DNA of 64,000 nt from CAWFGW01 sp963849955 (GCA_963849955.1 CAWKJU010000017.1:1-64000), one strand, 5' to 3'. Positions 1 through 9,749 are shown, counted from the first letter of the stretch. A program made the numbers and translations. Notes: generated by a model from the letters alone, not told the origin.

Positions 1-473
1 ACCATCAATCCTACATAGATATCCCGGTAATTTTTAATGGGTTACCGACTAACATTCACTTTGTAGCCAAAGAAGAACTTCGAAAATTCCCTTTTATTGG
101 TCAATATATGGCAATGATGGGAATGATATTTATTGAAAGAAACAGTTCAAAAGCAATTGATAGCCTAAAAAAGGCAGGTAAACTGATTGGCAAAGGCAAA
201 AGTGTGATCACCTTTCCTGAGGGGACCAGAACAGAAGACGGTTCAATAGGAAGGTTTAAAAAAGGTACTTTTTTATTAGCAGCAGAATCGGGTGTAGAAA
301 TTGTTCCGATAAAAATAACTGGAGCACGAGCTGTTTGGCCAAAAGAACGAGTCCATCTTACCCCTGGAACTATTACGTTGAAAATAGGTGAACCAGTCCC
401 TTCAAGTCATATTTCAAAAGAAAACATTAATGAAGTATGTGTTGAGATGAGGGCTTTGGTTGATGCTTTATGA
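1..473 (+). CDS. 1-acyl-sn-glycerol-3-phosphate acyltransferase (PlsC family), 5' truncated
   Basis: This is the C-terminal part of a lysophosphatidic acid acyltransferase, which transfers an acyl group to the sn-2 position during phospholipid synthesis at the inner membrane. The reading frame is already open at the window edge (codons begin at base 3) and starts with HQSYID, the catalytic H-x4-D motif of the PlsC family. It continues through the FIERNS block and the FPEGTR block (about visible residues 71-76), which binds glycerol phosphate. The in-frame ATG at 108 lies downstream of the catalytic motif, so it cannot be the true start. About 156 residues are visible; the missing N-terminus should hold the membrane helix. 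It ends with TGA at 471-473, tail to tail with the next gene. Family is clear; the exact acyl acceptor is inferred. Confidence 0.9.
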   Translation, partial: HQSYIDIPVIFNGLPTNIHFVAKEELRKFPFIGQYMAMMGMIFIERNSSKAIDSLKKAGKLIGKGKSVITFPEGTRTEDGSIGRFKKGTFLLAAESGVEIVPIKITGARAVWPKERVHLTPGTITLKIGEPVPSSHISKENINEVCVEMRALVDAL

Positions 474-474
474 T

Positions 475-1464
475 TTATCTATACTTATGTGTTTTATAAT
501 TAAGCCGTTGTTCCTCTGAAAAATCATAATCTTCAAGTTTAATTCTCTTTGAACAGGAACTACCGCTATATTCTGGCGCAAGCAATTCACTTTTAAAGTT
601 GCTTAAAGGCGTTAGTTTATACCATAATTTTTCTTCATTTACTAAATTCATTAGACAAACTTGGTTAGTACTATAACAAATCTCTGCTACCCAAATTATT
701 TCATTTTGATTATTATAAACAAGAATTCCATTCTCTGAAGAGAAAGGGCAGCCAAAAAAATCTTTGCGTTGAAGTGCTCCAATTTGAGAAATATCGTTCA
801 TAAATAATTGAAAATCAGATTTTTTTAACTCTTTACCTTCACCACAACCTTGGACAAAATTATTGTTACTATCCAGTACGCTGTATGTACAACATTGATT
901 TTTAAGAGAATCCAAATTATAGTCAATCAATTTGTATACAAATGAATTTAAGGGTACACTTGATAGCATTTCATTCATTTCAGTATCAGTTAAAAAGCAC
1001 TCAGGAAAATTTATTTTTTCAATCATAAGTTTTTTTGCAACATCAATTTTTAATTCTTGGGACCTAGTTAAGGTGGGCAAGCTATCCTTATTATTTGAAT
1101 GGAAATCGAAGTCATAAAATTGTAATAAGACCTTATTTGACAAAAATTGCAGTTTAAGTCTATAGGAAACATCTAATATTGGGTTCTTAAAAAAAACAAT
1201 GAGGAAATTTTTCTTGCTTTTTTCAACTTGGTTGAAATCAATTGTTGTTTCTAAATATTTCTTAGTCTCTTCAAGACTTGGTATTACTTCATATGATTCT
1301 TGATTCCATTCAACCTCGTCAAATGGATAACCTTTAAGGATTTCGATATTAATTTTATGTTTTGGATTGTCATAAATTTTTTCAAACTCTTGACTGATTT
1401 TTTGTGCGAACAAAAAATTAAACGGAAAAAGTATAATTATAATTGTTAGTAGTTTACTGTTCAT
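475..1464 (-). CDS. Secreted protein of unknown function
   Basis: Not recognised. I place the start at the ATG at 1462-1464, because the next residues form a good signal peptide ending FLFAQ; the frame extends 16 codons further upstream but would bury the signal. The mature protein is about 305 residues, lysine- and asparagine-rich, with about ten cysteines, including a CC pair and a C-x5-C near the C-terminus, which suggests disulfide bonds outside the cytoplasm. The gene is visibly AT-richer than the neighbouring carB. It converges on the plsC-type gene with one base between stops and is divergent from carB. The function cannot be told from sequence. Confidence 0.65.
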   Translation of the reverse strand: MNSKLLTIIIILFPFNFLFAQKISQEFEKIYDNPKHKINIEILKGYPFDEVEWNQESYEVIPSLEETKKYLETTIDFNQVEKSKKNFLIVFFKNPILDVSYRLKLQFLSNKVLLQFYDFDFHSNNKDSLPTLTRSQELKIDVAKKLMIEKINFPECFLTDTEMNEMLSSVPLNSFVYKLIDYNLDSLKNQCCTYSVLDSNNNFVQGCGEGKELKKSDFQLFMNDISQIGALQRKDFFGCPFSSENGILVYNNQNEIIWVAEICYSTNQVCLMNLVNEEKLWYKLTPLSNFKSELLAPEYSGSSCSKRIKLEDYDFSEEQRLNYKTHKYR

Positions 1465-1556
1465 ATTCTGATAAATTTTAGTAACGCATATTAACAAGAT
1501 TTTAAGTCGCAATACAAAACACGTGAATTAATTGTGCAAAAACTCTCGATTTAAGC

Positions 1557-1587
1557 TTCGGTATTAGAAGGTCAACACCTATCTTTG
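1557..1587 (+). promoter_or_regulatory. Candidate Bacteroidota promoter for carB
   Basis: TTCG at 1557-1560, 19 bases, then TATCTTTG at 1580-1587. The second element matches the Bacteroidota -7 consensus TAnnTTTG exactly; the first has three of four bases of the -33 TTTG. The predicted transcription start near 1594 leaves about 30 bases before the carB ATG at 1624. This also argues against the upstream TTG start at 1585, which lies inside the -7 box. Confidence 0.55.
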
Positions 1588-1623
1588 TGGGATTTTGAAA
1601 TTCAAGAAAAAAAGAGGAGAAAA

Positions 1624-4440
1624 ATGCCGAGAGATAAAAGTATAAAATCCGTTTTAATAATTGGAAGTGGTCCTATCATCATTGGACAAGCGTGTGAGTT
1701 TGATTATTCAGGTACACAAGCAGCGCGCTCATTGAGAGAAGAGGGGATAGAAGTAACCCTAATTAACTCGAACCCAGCAACTATCATGACGGATCCAGTG
1801 ACAGCAGACAACGTCTACTTGCTTCCTCTTGAGAAAAAATACATCATCCAAATTTTAGAAAAGCATAAAATTGACGCAGTACTCCCGACCATGGGTGGCC
1901 AAACAGCGCTGAATCTGGCAATCGATTGCGACAAAGAAGGCATCTGGGAAAAATACGATGTGAAAATCATTGGGGTAGACATCGCTTCTATCAACATGAC
2001 TGAAGACCGTGAGCTTTTTAGAAAAAAAATGATTGAAATCGGTATTGGTGTATGTATCGGTGAAACAGCTACTTCTTTCCTTCAAGGTAAAAAGATTGCA
2101 CAGGAAATTGGCTTTCCATTAGTAATTAGACCTTCATTTACATTAGGTGGTTATGGTGGCGGTTTTGTTAATACCCCAGAGGAGTTCGACAAAGCACTAA
2201 CAGCCGGCTTACACGCCTCTCCTTCACACGAAGTGTTGATTGAGCAAAGTATTTTAGGGTGGAAAGAATATGAACTCGAACTATTAAGAGATAATATTGG
2301 GAATGTTATTATTATCTGTTCGATTGAAAATTTTGACCCAATGGGCGTTCATACAGGTGACTCCATTACTGTGGCACCGGCTCAAACTTTATCGGACACT
2401 ACCTATCAAAAACTAAGAGATAGCGCCATCTTAATGATGAATGCTATCGGCACATTTGCTGGGGGTTGTAACGTGCAGTTTTCTGTAAGTAATGACGCAG
2501 AGGAAAAGATTATCGGAATCGAAATCAATCCTCGTGTATCTCGTTCATCAGCATTAGCTTCAAAAGCGACTGGTTATCCAATCGCGAAAGTTGCTGCTAA
2601 ATTGGCTATCGGTTATAATCTGGATGAATTAAAAAACCAAATTACTAAGACTACCAGTGCTTACTTTGAGCCAGCATTAGATTATGTAATTGTAAAAGTG
2701 CCTCGTTGGAATTTTGATAAATTCCAGGGATGCGATAAAAAACTAGGGCTTCAAATGAAATCGGTGGGTGAAGCCATGGGTATTGGAAGAAATTTCCAGG
2801 AAGCGTTACAAAAAGCCTGTCAATCGTTAGAAATTAAGCGAAATGGGCTAGGTGCTGATGGCAAAGAAGTAACTAATCAGGATGCTATTCTTGATAGTTT
2901 AGCCAACCCATCATGGAATCGCTTATTTCATATTCGTGATGCGTTTGCTATAGGTATTCCAACCAAAACCATTTATAAACTCACTAAAATCGATCCGTGG
3001 TTCTTAAACCAAATCGAGGAATTGGTGATGCTTGAAAGAGAGATAGCCAAGTTTAGCATTTCCAATCTACCAACGCAGTTATTAATAACAGCGAAACAGA
3101 AGGGGTATGCGGATAGACAAATCGCACACCTGATTAAATGTTTAGAGAGTGAAGTTTTCCAAAAGCGTCACGATGAAAAGATTCAACGTGTATTCAAATT
3201 AGTGGATACTTGTGCCGCAGAGTTTGAAGCGAAAACACCTTACTATTATTCAACGTTTGATGGTGAAAACGAGTCCGTTTCATCAGACAAAAAGAAAGTA
3301 ATTATTTTGGGTTCTGGCCCTAACCGAATTGGTCAAGGTATTGAATTTGACTACTCATGTGTGCATGGGGTTATTGCTGCGAAAGAATGTGGTTACGAGA
3401 CAATCATGATTAACTGTAATCCTGAAACAGTTTCTACAGATTTTGATACAGCGGACAAACTTTATTTTGAACCTGTTTTCTGGGAGCACATTTACGATAT
3501 CATTTTACATGAAAAACCTGTTGGTGTTATCGTACAATTGGGAGGTCAAACAGCTCTTAAATTAGCTGAAAAGTTAGAGCGTTATGGTATCAAAATCATA
3601 GGGACAAACTTTGCTGCGTTAGATTTAGCCGAAGACAGAGGTCGTTTCTCCGATTTATTAGTTGACTTAGATATTCCTTTCCCTCCATACGGAGCCATAG
3701 AAACAGCAGAAGAAGCACTTAGCATCTGCAAAGAAATTGGTTTCCCTATGTTAGTTCGCCCTTCGTATGTATTAGGCGGTCAAGGGATGAAAATTGTGAT
3801 CAATGAGCGGGAGCTAGAAGAACATGTTGTCAATATCTTGAAAGAAATACCAGGCAACAAAGTGTTATTAGACCGCTTTTTAGATGGTGCTATTGAAGCA
3901 GAGGCCGATGCTATTTGTGACGGAGAAAATGTGTACATATTAGGAATCATGGAGCATATTGAACCTGCTGGAATCCACTCAGGAGATTCTTATGCTTTGC
4001 TTCCTCCATTTAGTATGGGACCATTAGTAATCACTAAAATAGAGGAGTATACTAAAAAAATTGCGGTCGCATTGGAAACCGTTGGTTTAATTAATATTCA
4101 GTTTGCTATAAAAAATGATGAGGTTTTTATCATTGAAGCGAACCCAAGAGCCTCTAGAACTGTTCCATTTATTGGAAAAGCTTATCAAGAGCCTTATGTG
4201 AATTATGCTACCAAAATCATGTTGGGTGAGAAGAAAGTGACTGACTTTGAGTTTAAACCTGTTAAGAAGGGATATGCAATAAAAATACCTGTATTCTCGT
4301 TCCATAAATTCCCTAACGTGAATAAGGAATTAGGCCCAGAGATGAAATCAACAGGTGAAGCCATTTACTTCATAGATGATTTGAAAGACGAGTTTTTCCA
4401 AAAAATATATAACGAACGAAACTTATATTTGAGTAGATAG
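1624..4440 (+). CDS. carB: Carbamoyl-phosphate synthase large subunit
   Basis: CarB makes carbamoyl phosphate from glutamine-derived ammonia, bicarbonate and two ATP for pyrimidine and arginine synthesis, together with the small subunit CarA (not in this window). The two homologous halves are visible: GSGPIIIGQACEFDYSG near the N-terminus and GSGPNRIGQGIEFDYSC near residue 555, each followed by an ATP-grasp domain (RPSFTLGGYGGG; RPSYVLGGQGMK). I chose ATG 1624, which has a GAGGAG ribosome site at 1614-1619; a longer frame begins with TTG at 1585 inside a likely promoter. The protein is 938 residues, roughly 130 shorter than E. coli CarB (about 1073), and ends right after the second ATP-grasp half. 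The C-terminal allosteric MGS-like domain is therefore absent, which I recall as usual in Bacteroidota. The stop overlaps the next start by one base. Confidence 0.97.
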   Translation: MPRDKSIKSVLIIGSGPIIIGQACEFDYSGTQAARSLREEGIEVTLINSNPATIMTDPVTADNVYLLPLEKKYIIQILEKHKIDAVLPTMGGQTALNLAIDCDKEGIWEKYDVKIIGVDIASINMTEDRELFRKKMIEIGIGVCIGETATSFLQGKKIAQEIGFPLVIRPSFTLGGYGGGFVNTPEEFDKALTAGLHASPSHEVLIEQSILGWKEYELELLRDNIGNVIIICSIENFDPMGVHTGDSITVAPAQTLSDTTYQKLRDSAILMMNAIGTFAGGCNVQFSVSNDAEEKIIGIEINPRVSRSSALASKATGYPIAKVAAKLAIGYNLDELKNQITKTTSAYFEPALDYVIVKVPRWNFDKFQGCDKKLGLQMKSVGEAMGIGRNFQEALQKACQSLEIKRNGLGADGKEVTNQDAILDSLANPSWNRLFHIRDAFAIGIPTKTIYKLTKIDPWFLNQIEELVMLEREIAKFSISNLPTQLLITAKQKGYADRQIAHLIKCLESEVFQKRHDEKIQRVFKLVDTCAAEFEAKTPYYYSTFDGENESVSSDKKKVIILGSGPNRIGQGIEFDYSCVHGVIAAKECGYETIMINCNPETVSTDFDTADKLYFEPVFWEHIYDIILHEKPVGVIVQLGGQTALKLAEKLERYGIKIIGTNFAALDLAEDRGRFSDLLVDLDIPFPPYGAIETAEEALSICKEIGFPMLVRPSYVLGGQGMKIVINERELEEHVVNILKEIPGNKVLLDRFLDGAIEAEADAICDGENVYILGIMEHIEPAGIHSGDSYALLPPFSMGPLVITKIEEYTKKIAVALETVGLINIQFAIKNDEVFIIEANPRASRTVPFIGKAYQEPYVNYATKIMLGEKKVTDFEFKPVKKGYAIKIPVFSFHKFPNVNKELGPEMKSTGEAIYFIDDLKDEFFQKIYNERNLYLSR

Positions 4441-4691
4441 TGGGTTCTTTGATTCGAACGATATTAATCTTTGTTATTGTATACTACCTTATTAAAAAGG
4501 TAGGTGGTTTCTTTTACCGTACAGTAGCAGGTGGTTCGGACAATAACCAGGGGAATTCATCTCAACAAAGGCCTTCACGTCATCAACAACGTGAAGGCGA
4601 AATTCGTGTTGAAAAAGGTCCTAACAACAACAAAAAATCATCCTCTGACTTTAAAGGGGGTGAATATGTGGATTTTGAAGAAGTAGAGTAA
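4440..4691 (+). CDS. Small membrane protein, DUF4834-like
   Basis: An 83-residue protein starting at GTG 4440, which overlaps the last base of the carB stop codon, so it is probably translationally coupled to carB. One membrane helix lies at residues 4-20, followed by a polar glutamine/arginine/asparagine-rich linker and a conserved-looking tail GEYVDFEEVE. This layout (short N-terminal helix, disordered middle, acidic EYVDFEE tail) resembles the DUF4834 family of Bacteroidota, whose role is not known. The family name is from memory of its pattern, not a search. Confidence 0.7.
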   Translation: MGSLIRTILIFVIVYYLIKKVGGFFYRTVAGGSDNNQGNSSQQRPSRHQQREGEIRVEKGPNNNKKSSSDFKGGEYVDFEEVE

Positions 4692-4753
4692 CCCATATGG
4701 TTACTCTTTCTTTTTTCCTAAGCTCAAACTTGAGACACACCTGACCGAAACGT

Positions 4754-5971
4754 ATGTCACAAACCGTACAATACAAATTCAAACCCGAAAACCTCCAAAA
4801 TTCGGAGCCAAACTTCTTCAAAGAGGAAGATTTAAAATCGGGTGAGATGATTGTAAACATCGGTCCACAGCACCCTTCTACACATGGTGTATTGCGATTA
4901 GAAGTGATAATGGATGGTGAGATTGTAAAAAAAGTAGTGCCACATTTGGGCTATTTACACCGGTGCTTTGAAAAACATGCCGAAGCTCTCCCCTTTAATC
5001 AAATCATTCCTTTTGTAGATCGTACTGATTATTTAGCTGCGATGAATTGTGAGCACGCTTATGCAATGGGCGTGGAAAAAATGTTAGGCATCACGGATAA
5101 AATTCCCAAACGAGTAGAATATATCCGCGTTCTAGTCGCTGAATTAAATCGAATAGCTTCCCACTTTTTAGGTATAGGTGCATACGGGATTGATTTAGGT
5201 GCTGTTACGCCATTCTTGTGGATGACCCGTGATAGAGAGCACATTCAGCGTTTATTGGAATGGGTTTCTGGTGCACGAATGCTTTATAACTACATCTGGA
5301 TTGGCGGTTTATATTATGACTTACCCGTGGGTTTTGAAGAACGTTGTTACGAGTTCACAAAATACTTGCGACCAAAACTGAAGGAACTAGAAGACTTATT
5401 AGAAACCAACTCAATCTTCATCCATCGAACAGCTAATGTTGGAGTAATTCCATTGGATTTAGCTATCAACTATGGTTGCACTGGCCCTGTGTTAAGAGGT
5501 TCTGGTCTGAAGTATGATTTACGGAAAGTGGATGCCTATTCTGTTTATCCTGAGTTAGAATTTAACATTCCAGTGGGTGAAGGCTTAATGGGTACAGTAG
5601 GTGATTGTTGGGACCGAAACCATGTGCGTGTGCGTGAATGTTGGGAGTCAATTAGCATCATTGAACAATGCCTTGATAAGTTAACGGGAGAACATAAACG
5701 TACCAAAGACTTTAACCCACAAGAGATGGTTCCTAAAAAGATCATGCCGAAGGAAATGGAGTTTTATGTGCGTGCCGAAAACCCCAGAGGTGAACTTGGT
5801 TTTTATTTTAGAACTACAGGAAAAAGTGACATACCTAGTCGTGTTAAATGTCGTTCAGGTTGTTTTTCAAACCTTTCTATCTTACCTGAAATATCAAAAG
5901 GCATGATGTTGACAGACATGATAGCTACAATGGGATCACTCGACTTTATGTTAGGTGAAATAGACCGCTAA
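4754..5971 (+). CDS. nuoD: NADH-quinone oxidoreductase subunit D
   Basis: This is the 49-kDa-type subunit of respiratory complex I, in the peripheral arm where electrons pass from the last iron-sulfur cluster to quinone. The sequence has the GPQHPSTHGVLR motif near residue 37 (its histidine lines the quinone site) and DYLAAMNCEHAYAMGVEK, whose tyrosine corresponds to the quinone headgroup tyrosine. The length of 405 residues is normal for a stand-alone NuoD. What is odd is the location: neither nuoC upstream nor nuoE downstream is present; it sits between a DUF4834-like gene and nnr, four bases before nnr. Either the nuo operon is split in this organism or this is an extra copy. Confidence 0.95.
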   Translation: MSQTVQYKFKPENLQNSEPNFFKEEDLKSGEMIVNIGPQHPSTHGVLRLEVIMDGEIVKKVVPHLGYLHRCFEKHAEALPFNQIIPFVDRTDYLAAMNCEHAYAMGVEKMLGITDKIPKRVEYIRVLVAELNRIASHFLGIGAYGIDLGAVTPFLWMTRDREHIQRLLEWVSGARMLYNYIWIGGLYYDLPVGFEERCYEFTKYLRPKLKELEDLLETNSIFIHRTANVGVIPLDLAINYGCTGPVLRGSGLKYDLRKVDAYSVYPELEFNIPVGEGLMGTVGDCWDRNHVRVRECWESISIIEQCLDKLTGEHKRTKDFNPQEMVPKKIMPKEMEFYVRAENPRGELGFYFRTTGKSDIPSRVKCRSGCFSNLSILPEISKGMMLTDMIATMGSLDFMLGEIDR

Positions 5972-5975
5972 GCCA

Positions 5976-7454
5976 ATGGCACAATTAAAAATTTTATCGG
6001 TTGACCAAATTAGAGCACTCGATGCTCATACTATTCAACACGAACCAATTTCCTCTCTGGATTTAATGGAGCGAGCTTCTCGCATTGTTTTTAATTGGCT
6101 TTCCAATAAATATAAGGCGGATACTACTTTTACGGTCTTCTGTGGACAAGGTAACAATGGTGGTGACGGTTTAGTCATTGCTCGCCTACTACACAAACAC
6201 GGCTATAGAACTACCTGTTACTTGTTAAGTACCTCTGATAACTATTCTGATGACAACCGTATTAATCAAGAGCGTTTAACCCTCCTTAAGCCTTTTGAAT
6301 TGATTGTATCTACCGATGATCTTCCTGAAATAAACACACCTGTGGTTATTGATGCCTTATTTGGGTCAGGTTTAAACCGACCAGTTGAAGGTTTAGCTGC
6401 TGAATTGATTGACCACATTAACAAATCTGAAAAAGAAATTATTGCTATTGATATTGCCTCAGGTTTGTTCGCAGATAAAAAGAGTGAAGGGACAGCAATC
6501 ATTCAGCCTACTTACACACTTACTTTTCAGCTACCAAAGTTAGCTTTTTTATTGCCGGAAAATGAGCGTTTCACTGGTGATTGGAAAGTGCTAGACATAA
6601 GCTTGTCTCCTGCATTTATTGCCGAGGCAAAGACTAATTATTATTATACCACATCTGTAAGTGAATACAATAAAAAAGCAAAAAAATATGCACATAAAGG
6701 CAATTTTGGTCATGCTTTATTGATCGCTGGAAGTTATGGTAAAATGGGCGCAGCGTTACTGGCCTCAAGGGCTTGTATGAAATCAGGAGTAGGGTTATTG
6801 ACTACACATGTTCCCAAATGTGGTTATCAAATAATGCAAATTGGTTTGCCTGAGGCAATGGCTTCAGTTGATACACATGAAGAACTATTTTCAACTGTCC
6901 CTAAGTCCCTGGACAATTTCACCGCACTTGGAATTGGTCCCGGTTTAGGAACAGATCCACAATCAGTCTCAGCCTTTGAGATTTTGCTGTCGAATTGGAA
7001 AAAGCCTTTGGTAGTAGATGCTGATGGTTTAAATATACTGAGCCAGCATAAAGAACTTCTGAAGAAACTACCCATCAACAGTATTTTAACACCCCACCCT
7101 GGCGAGTTTAAGCGGTTAGTTGGAGATTGGAAAGATGATTTTGAACGACTGCAACTACTCAAAGATTTTTGCCAGCACCACCATCTAATAATGATTTTAA
7201 AAGGAGCTCATACTGCTGTATGTAATTCGGATGGTAATATTTTTTTTAATTCGACAGGAAACCCAGGGATGGCAACTGCGGGAAGTGGTGATGTACTCAC
7301 TGGAATATTGCTTTCTTATTTAGCCCAAGGACTTGACCCCCTCACCGCTGCAAAAAGTGCTGTGTTTAACCACGGTGTTGCTGGAGATGAAGCACAAAGA
7401 AACACCAAAAAAGGCAGATTTTTAGCTGGTGACATTATTAATCATATCGACTAA
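5976..7454 (+). CDS. nnr: Bifunctional NAD(P)H-hydrate epimerase / ADP-dependent NAD(P)H-hydrate dehydratase
   Basis: This metabolite-repair enzyme restores damaged NAD(P)H: the N-terminal YjeF_N domain (about 1-210) epimerises R- to S-NAD(P)HX, and the C-terminal ribokinase-like domain (about 225-490) dehydrates S-NAD(P)HX using ADP. Seen in sequence: the GQGNNGGDG loop at residues 57-65 of the epimerase and NPGMATAGSGDVLTG near 428-442, the nucleotide-binding loop of the dehydratase. The length of 492 fits the fused bacterial form. It starts four bases after nuoD, so both are likely on one transcript; pairing an NADH-repair enzyme with an NADH dehydrogenase subunit is suggestive but unproven. 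Confidence 0.95.
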   Translation: MAQLKILSVDQIRALDAHTIQHEPISSLDLMERASRIVFNWLSNKYKADTTFTVFCGQGNNGGDGLVIARLLHKHGYRTTCYLLSTSDNYSDDNRINQERLTLLKPFELIVSTDDLPEINTPVVIDALFGSGLNRPVEGLAAELIDHINKSEKEIIAIDIASGLFADKKSEGTAIIQPTYTLTFQLPKLAFLLPENERFTGDWKVLDISLSPAFIAEAKTNYYYTTSVSEYNKKAKKYAHKGNFGHALLIAGSYGKMGAALLASRACMKSGVGLLTTHVPKCGYQIMQIGLPEAMASVDTHEELFSTVPKSLDNFTALGIGPGLGTDPQSVSAFEILLSNWKKPLVVDADGLNILSQHKELLKKLPINSILTPHPGEFKRLVGDWKDDFERLQLLKDFCQHHHLIMILKGAHTAVCNSDGNIFFNSTGNPGMATAGSGDVLTGILLSYLAQGLDPLTAAKSAVFNHGVAGDEAQRNTKKGRFLAGDIINHID

Positions 7455-7457
7455 CAA

Positions 7458-8129
7458 TTATTCTTCTACAAGCTCCTCTTCTTCTTCAACGGTGGATTGA
7501 ATCTTCAACGAATCGTGGATGGAATAAATTTCTTTATAAATCGTTTTATGAACTGAGTCATATTTCGCAACAAAATCGTGGAAGGAAAGTTTATCACACT
7601 CTTTGTATAAGGTCGTACGCTCCATAAATTCATCGTAGTTGGTGTAACCATCTTCCGATTTAAATTGATAGCCTATAGCATTCCTCCCTGTGAACATATA
7701 AGCATGATTTCTTACATGTTCGAACTTATTAGGTAAGTTATTCACCCTTATAAACTGAAGTTCAAAACCACCCATGAAAGAAGACTTCAAACTAACGTGA
7801 GCATGTTTTTCATAGACCGTTATATCTACAATATTTCCTTTAAAAGTTTGTTTATCGGAGTAAACGGAGTCTCGGTTGAGAATATACTTTTCTGGGTCAA
7901 TTTTACTATTCCATGCCATGTTAACTGGTACAATTTCTCCATCATACTTGGCATAAATTTCTAATTTGGCTAAGGAGTCTTTTATCTCCAATATCGCATA
8001 TTTGTTGTGGTGCATCATACCGCTTCTTGCAACATATAATACTGTTTCACCCTCCTCAAAACTTTGGTTTAGAAGAGTAAGTGAGCTCAGAGAAAAGAAT
8101 ATTATAAGTAGACTAAGAAGTACTCTCAT
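7458..8129 (-). CDS. Exported protein of unknown function
   Basis: A 223-residue protein with an N-terminal hydrophobic segment (residues 2-20) that could be a signal peptide or anchor, a mostly beta-type middle, and a strongly acidic tail (EEEEELVEE). I do not recognise the family. It starts 86 bases after the end of asnS on the same strand and converges on nnr with three bases between stops. It may be co-transcribed with asnS, though no functional link is evident. Confidence 0.7.
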   Translation of the reverse strand: MRVLLSLLIIFFSLSSLTLLNQSFEEGETVLYVARSGMMHHNKYAILEIKDSLAKLEIYAKYDGEIVPVNMAWNSKIDPEKYILNRDSVYSDKQTFKGNIVDITVYEKHAHVSLKSSFMGGFELQFIRVNNLPNKFEHVRNHAYMFTGRNAIGYQFKSEDGYTNYDEFMERTTLYKECDKLSFHDFVAKYDSVHKTIYKEIYSIHDSLKIQSTVEEEEELVEE

Positions 8130-8215
8130 GTGTTTTTATAAGGGCTCCAAAGATACGAAAGTCCTTGTTAATGTAAAAGTTATTAACATTAGAGTGCCCC
8201 TTAGTCTAAAGATTA

Positions 8216-9655
8216 CTAAAATTCACAGTTTTGAGGCGTTCTCGGGAAAGGGATTACATCCCTAATATTAGTCATTCCAGTAACGAAAAGCACTAATCGT
8301 TCGAAACCTAAACCAAATCCTGCATGAGGTGCTGTTCCGTACTTACGGGTATCTAGGTACCACCATAGTTCCTCGGTTGGCACACCCATTTCATTCATTC
8401 TGGTAGTTAGTTTTTCCAAATTAGCCTCTCTTTCTGAACCACCTATAATTTCACCTATGCCTGGGAATAAAACGTCCATTGCGGCCACCGTTTTACCATC
8501 ATCATTTTGTTTCATATAAAACGCTTTGATGTCTTTTGGGTAATTGGTAATAATAACGGGTTTCTTAAAATGCTTCTCGACCAGGTAGCGTTCATGTTCA
8601 CTTTGTAAATCTACCCCCCATTCAACCTCATATTGAAATTTTTTCTTTTTATATGGTTTCGAGTTTTTAAGAATTTCAATGGCTTCGGTATAGGTTATGC
8701 GTTCGAAACTATTATCAAGCACTAACTTTAAACGCTCTAACAGAGGTAGCTCACTTTTTTGATCGTTGGGAAGTCCTTTTTCAGCTTCTTCTTCTCTTTT
8801 TTGAAGAAAATCCAAGTCATCTGCACAGTTGGTTACTGCATAGTTAATCACATTCTTGATAAACTCTTCCGCCAGATTCATGTCATCATGAATGTCAAAA
8901 AAGGCGACCTCAGGCTCAATCATCCAAAACTCTGCTAAGTGGCGGGTGGTATTTGAATTTTCCGCTCGAAAGGTTGGTCCAAATGTATAAACAGCACCCA
9001 AAGCCATAGCACCCAACTCACCTTCTAGCTGTCCAGAAACCGTTAAGTTAGCTGCTTTTCCAAAGAAGTCTTCTTTATAATCAACATCACCTGCTTCATT
9101 TAACGGTGGTTTTTTTGCGTCCAGTGTTGTTACGCGAAACATTTCACCCGCACCTTCAGCATCAGAAGAAGTAACAATTGGGGTGTGTAGATAGCAGAAT
9201 TCTTTTTGATTGAAAAAGCTATGAACGGCAAACGCTAATGCATGACGGACACGCATTACAGCACTAAAGGTATTGGTGCGCATTCTCAAGTGCGCGTTTT
9301 CTCTTAAAAATTCCAACGAATGTTTTTTTGGCTGAATAGGGTATTTCTCCGGATCGGCCTCGCCTAGCACTACAATAGTTTCAGCTTGTAGTTCTACTGC
9401 TTGACCACTTCCTTGCGACTCGTTAATAATTCCAGTAACACGAATTGCCGCACCAGTAGTAACTTTTTTTAAAGTTTCTTCATCAAATTGATCAACATTC
9501 ACCACCACTTGAATATTATTGACAGTGGATCCGTCATTTAAAGCAATAAAATTTACCGCTTTACTGCCCCTTTTCGTGCGGACCCATCCGTTTACTGTTT
9601 GTTGCGTACCTATTGGTTTTGAGGTTAGCAAAGATTTAATTCGTAGTCGTTCCAA
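8216..9655 (-). CDS. asnS: Asparaginyl-tRNA synthetase
   Basis: AsnRS charges tRNA-Asn with asparagine in the cytoplasm. The N-terminal OB-fold (about 1-115, with GWVRTKRGSKAVNFI) binds the anticodon. The class II catalytic core follows, with motif 2 FRAENSNTTRHLAEF and motif 3 GFGLGFERLVLFVTG near the C-terminus. The HLAEFWMIEPE block fits AsnRS rather than AspRS, as does an insertion between motifs 2 and 3 (about 290-330, lysine/glutamate-rich). The length of 479 is typical. The gene is divergent from rpoN with 94 bases between starts. Confidence 0.96.
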   Translation of the reverse strand: MERLRIKSLLTSKPIGTQQTVNGWVRTKRGSKAVNFIALNDGSTVNNIQVVVNVDQFDEETLKKVTTGAAIRVTGIINESQGSGQAVELQAETIVVLGEADPEKYPIQPKKHSLEFLRENAHLRMRTNTFSAVMRVRHALAFAVHSFFNQKEFCYLHTPIVTSSDAEGAGEMFRVTTLDAKKPPLNEAGDVDYKEDFFGKAANLTVSGQLEGELGAMALGAVYTFGPTFRAENSNTTRHLAEFWMIEPEVAFFDIHDDMNLAEEFIKNVINYAVTNCADDLDFLQKREEEAEKGLPNDQKSELPLLERLKLVLDNSFERITYTEAIEILKNSKPYKKKKFQYEVEWGVDLQSEHERYLVEKHFKKPVIITNYPKDIKAFYMKQNDDGKTVAAMDVLFPGIGEIIGGSEREANLEKLTTRMNEMGVPTEELWWYLDTRKYGTAPHAGFGLGFERLVLFVTGMTNIRDVIPFPRTPQNCEF

Positions 9656-9749
9656 GTTTGATATATGTTTTTAATAAAATAACTTTACAAAAAAACGCTA
9701 TTTACCTATTTTATCAAAAGTTTAAGTAGCTTTCGTATCAAGTAAATAT

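Noticed and set aside
9656..9749. TAGCTTTC at 9727-9734 as the rpoN promoter
   Set aside because: No -33 element at proper spacing, so it was not listed.
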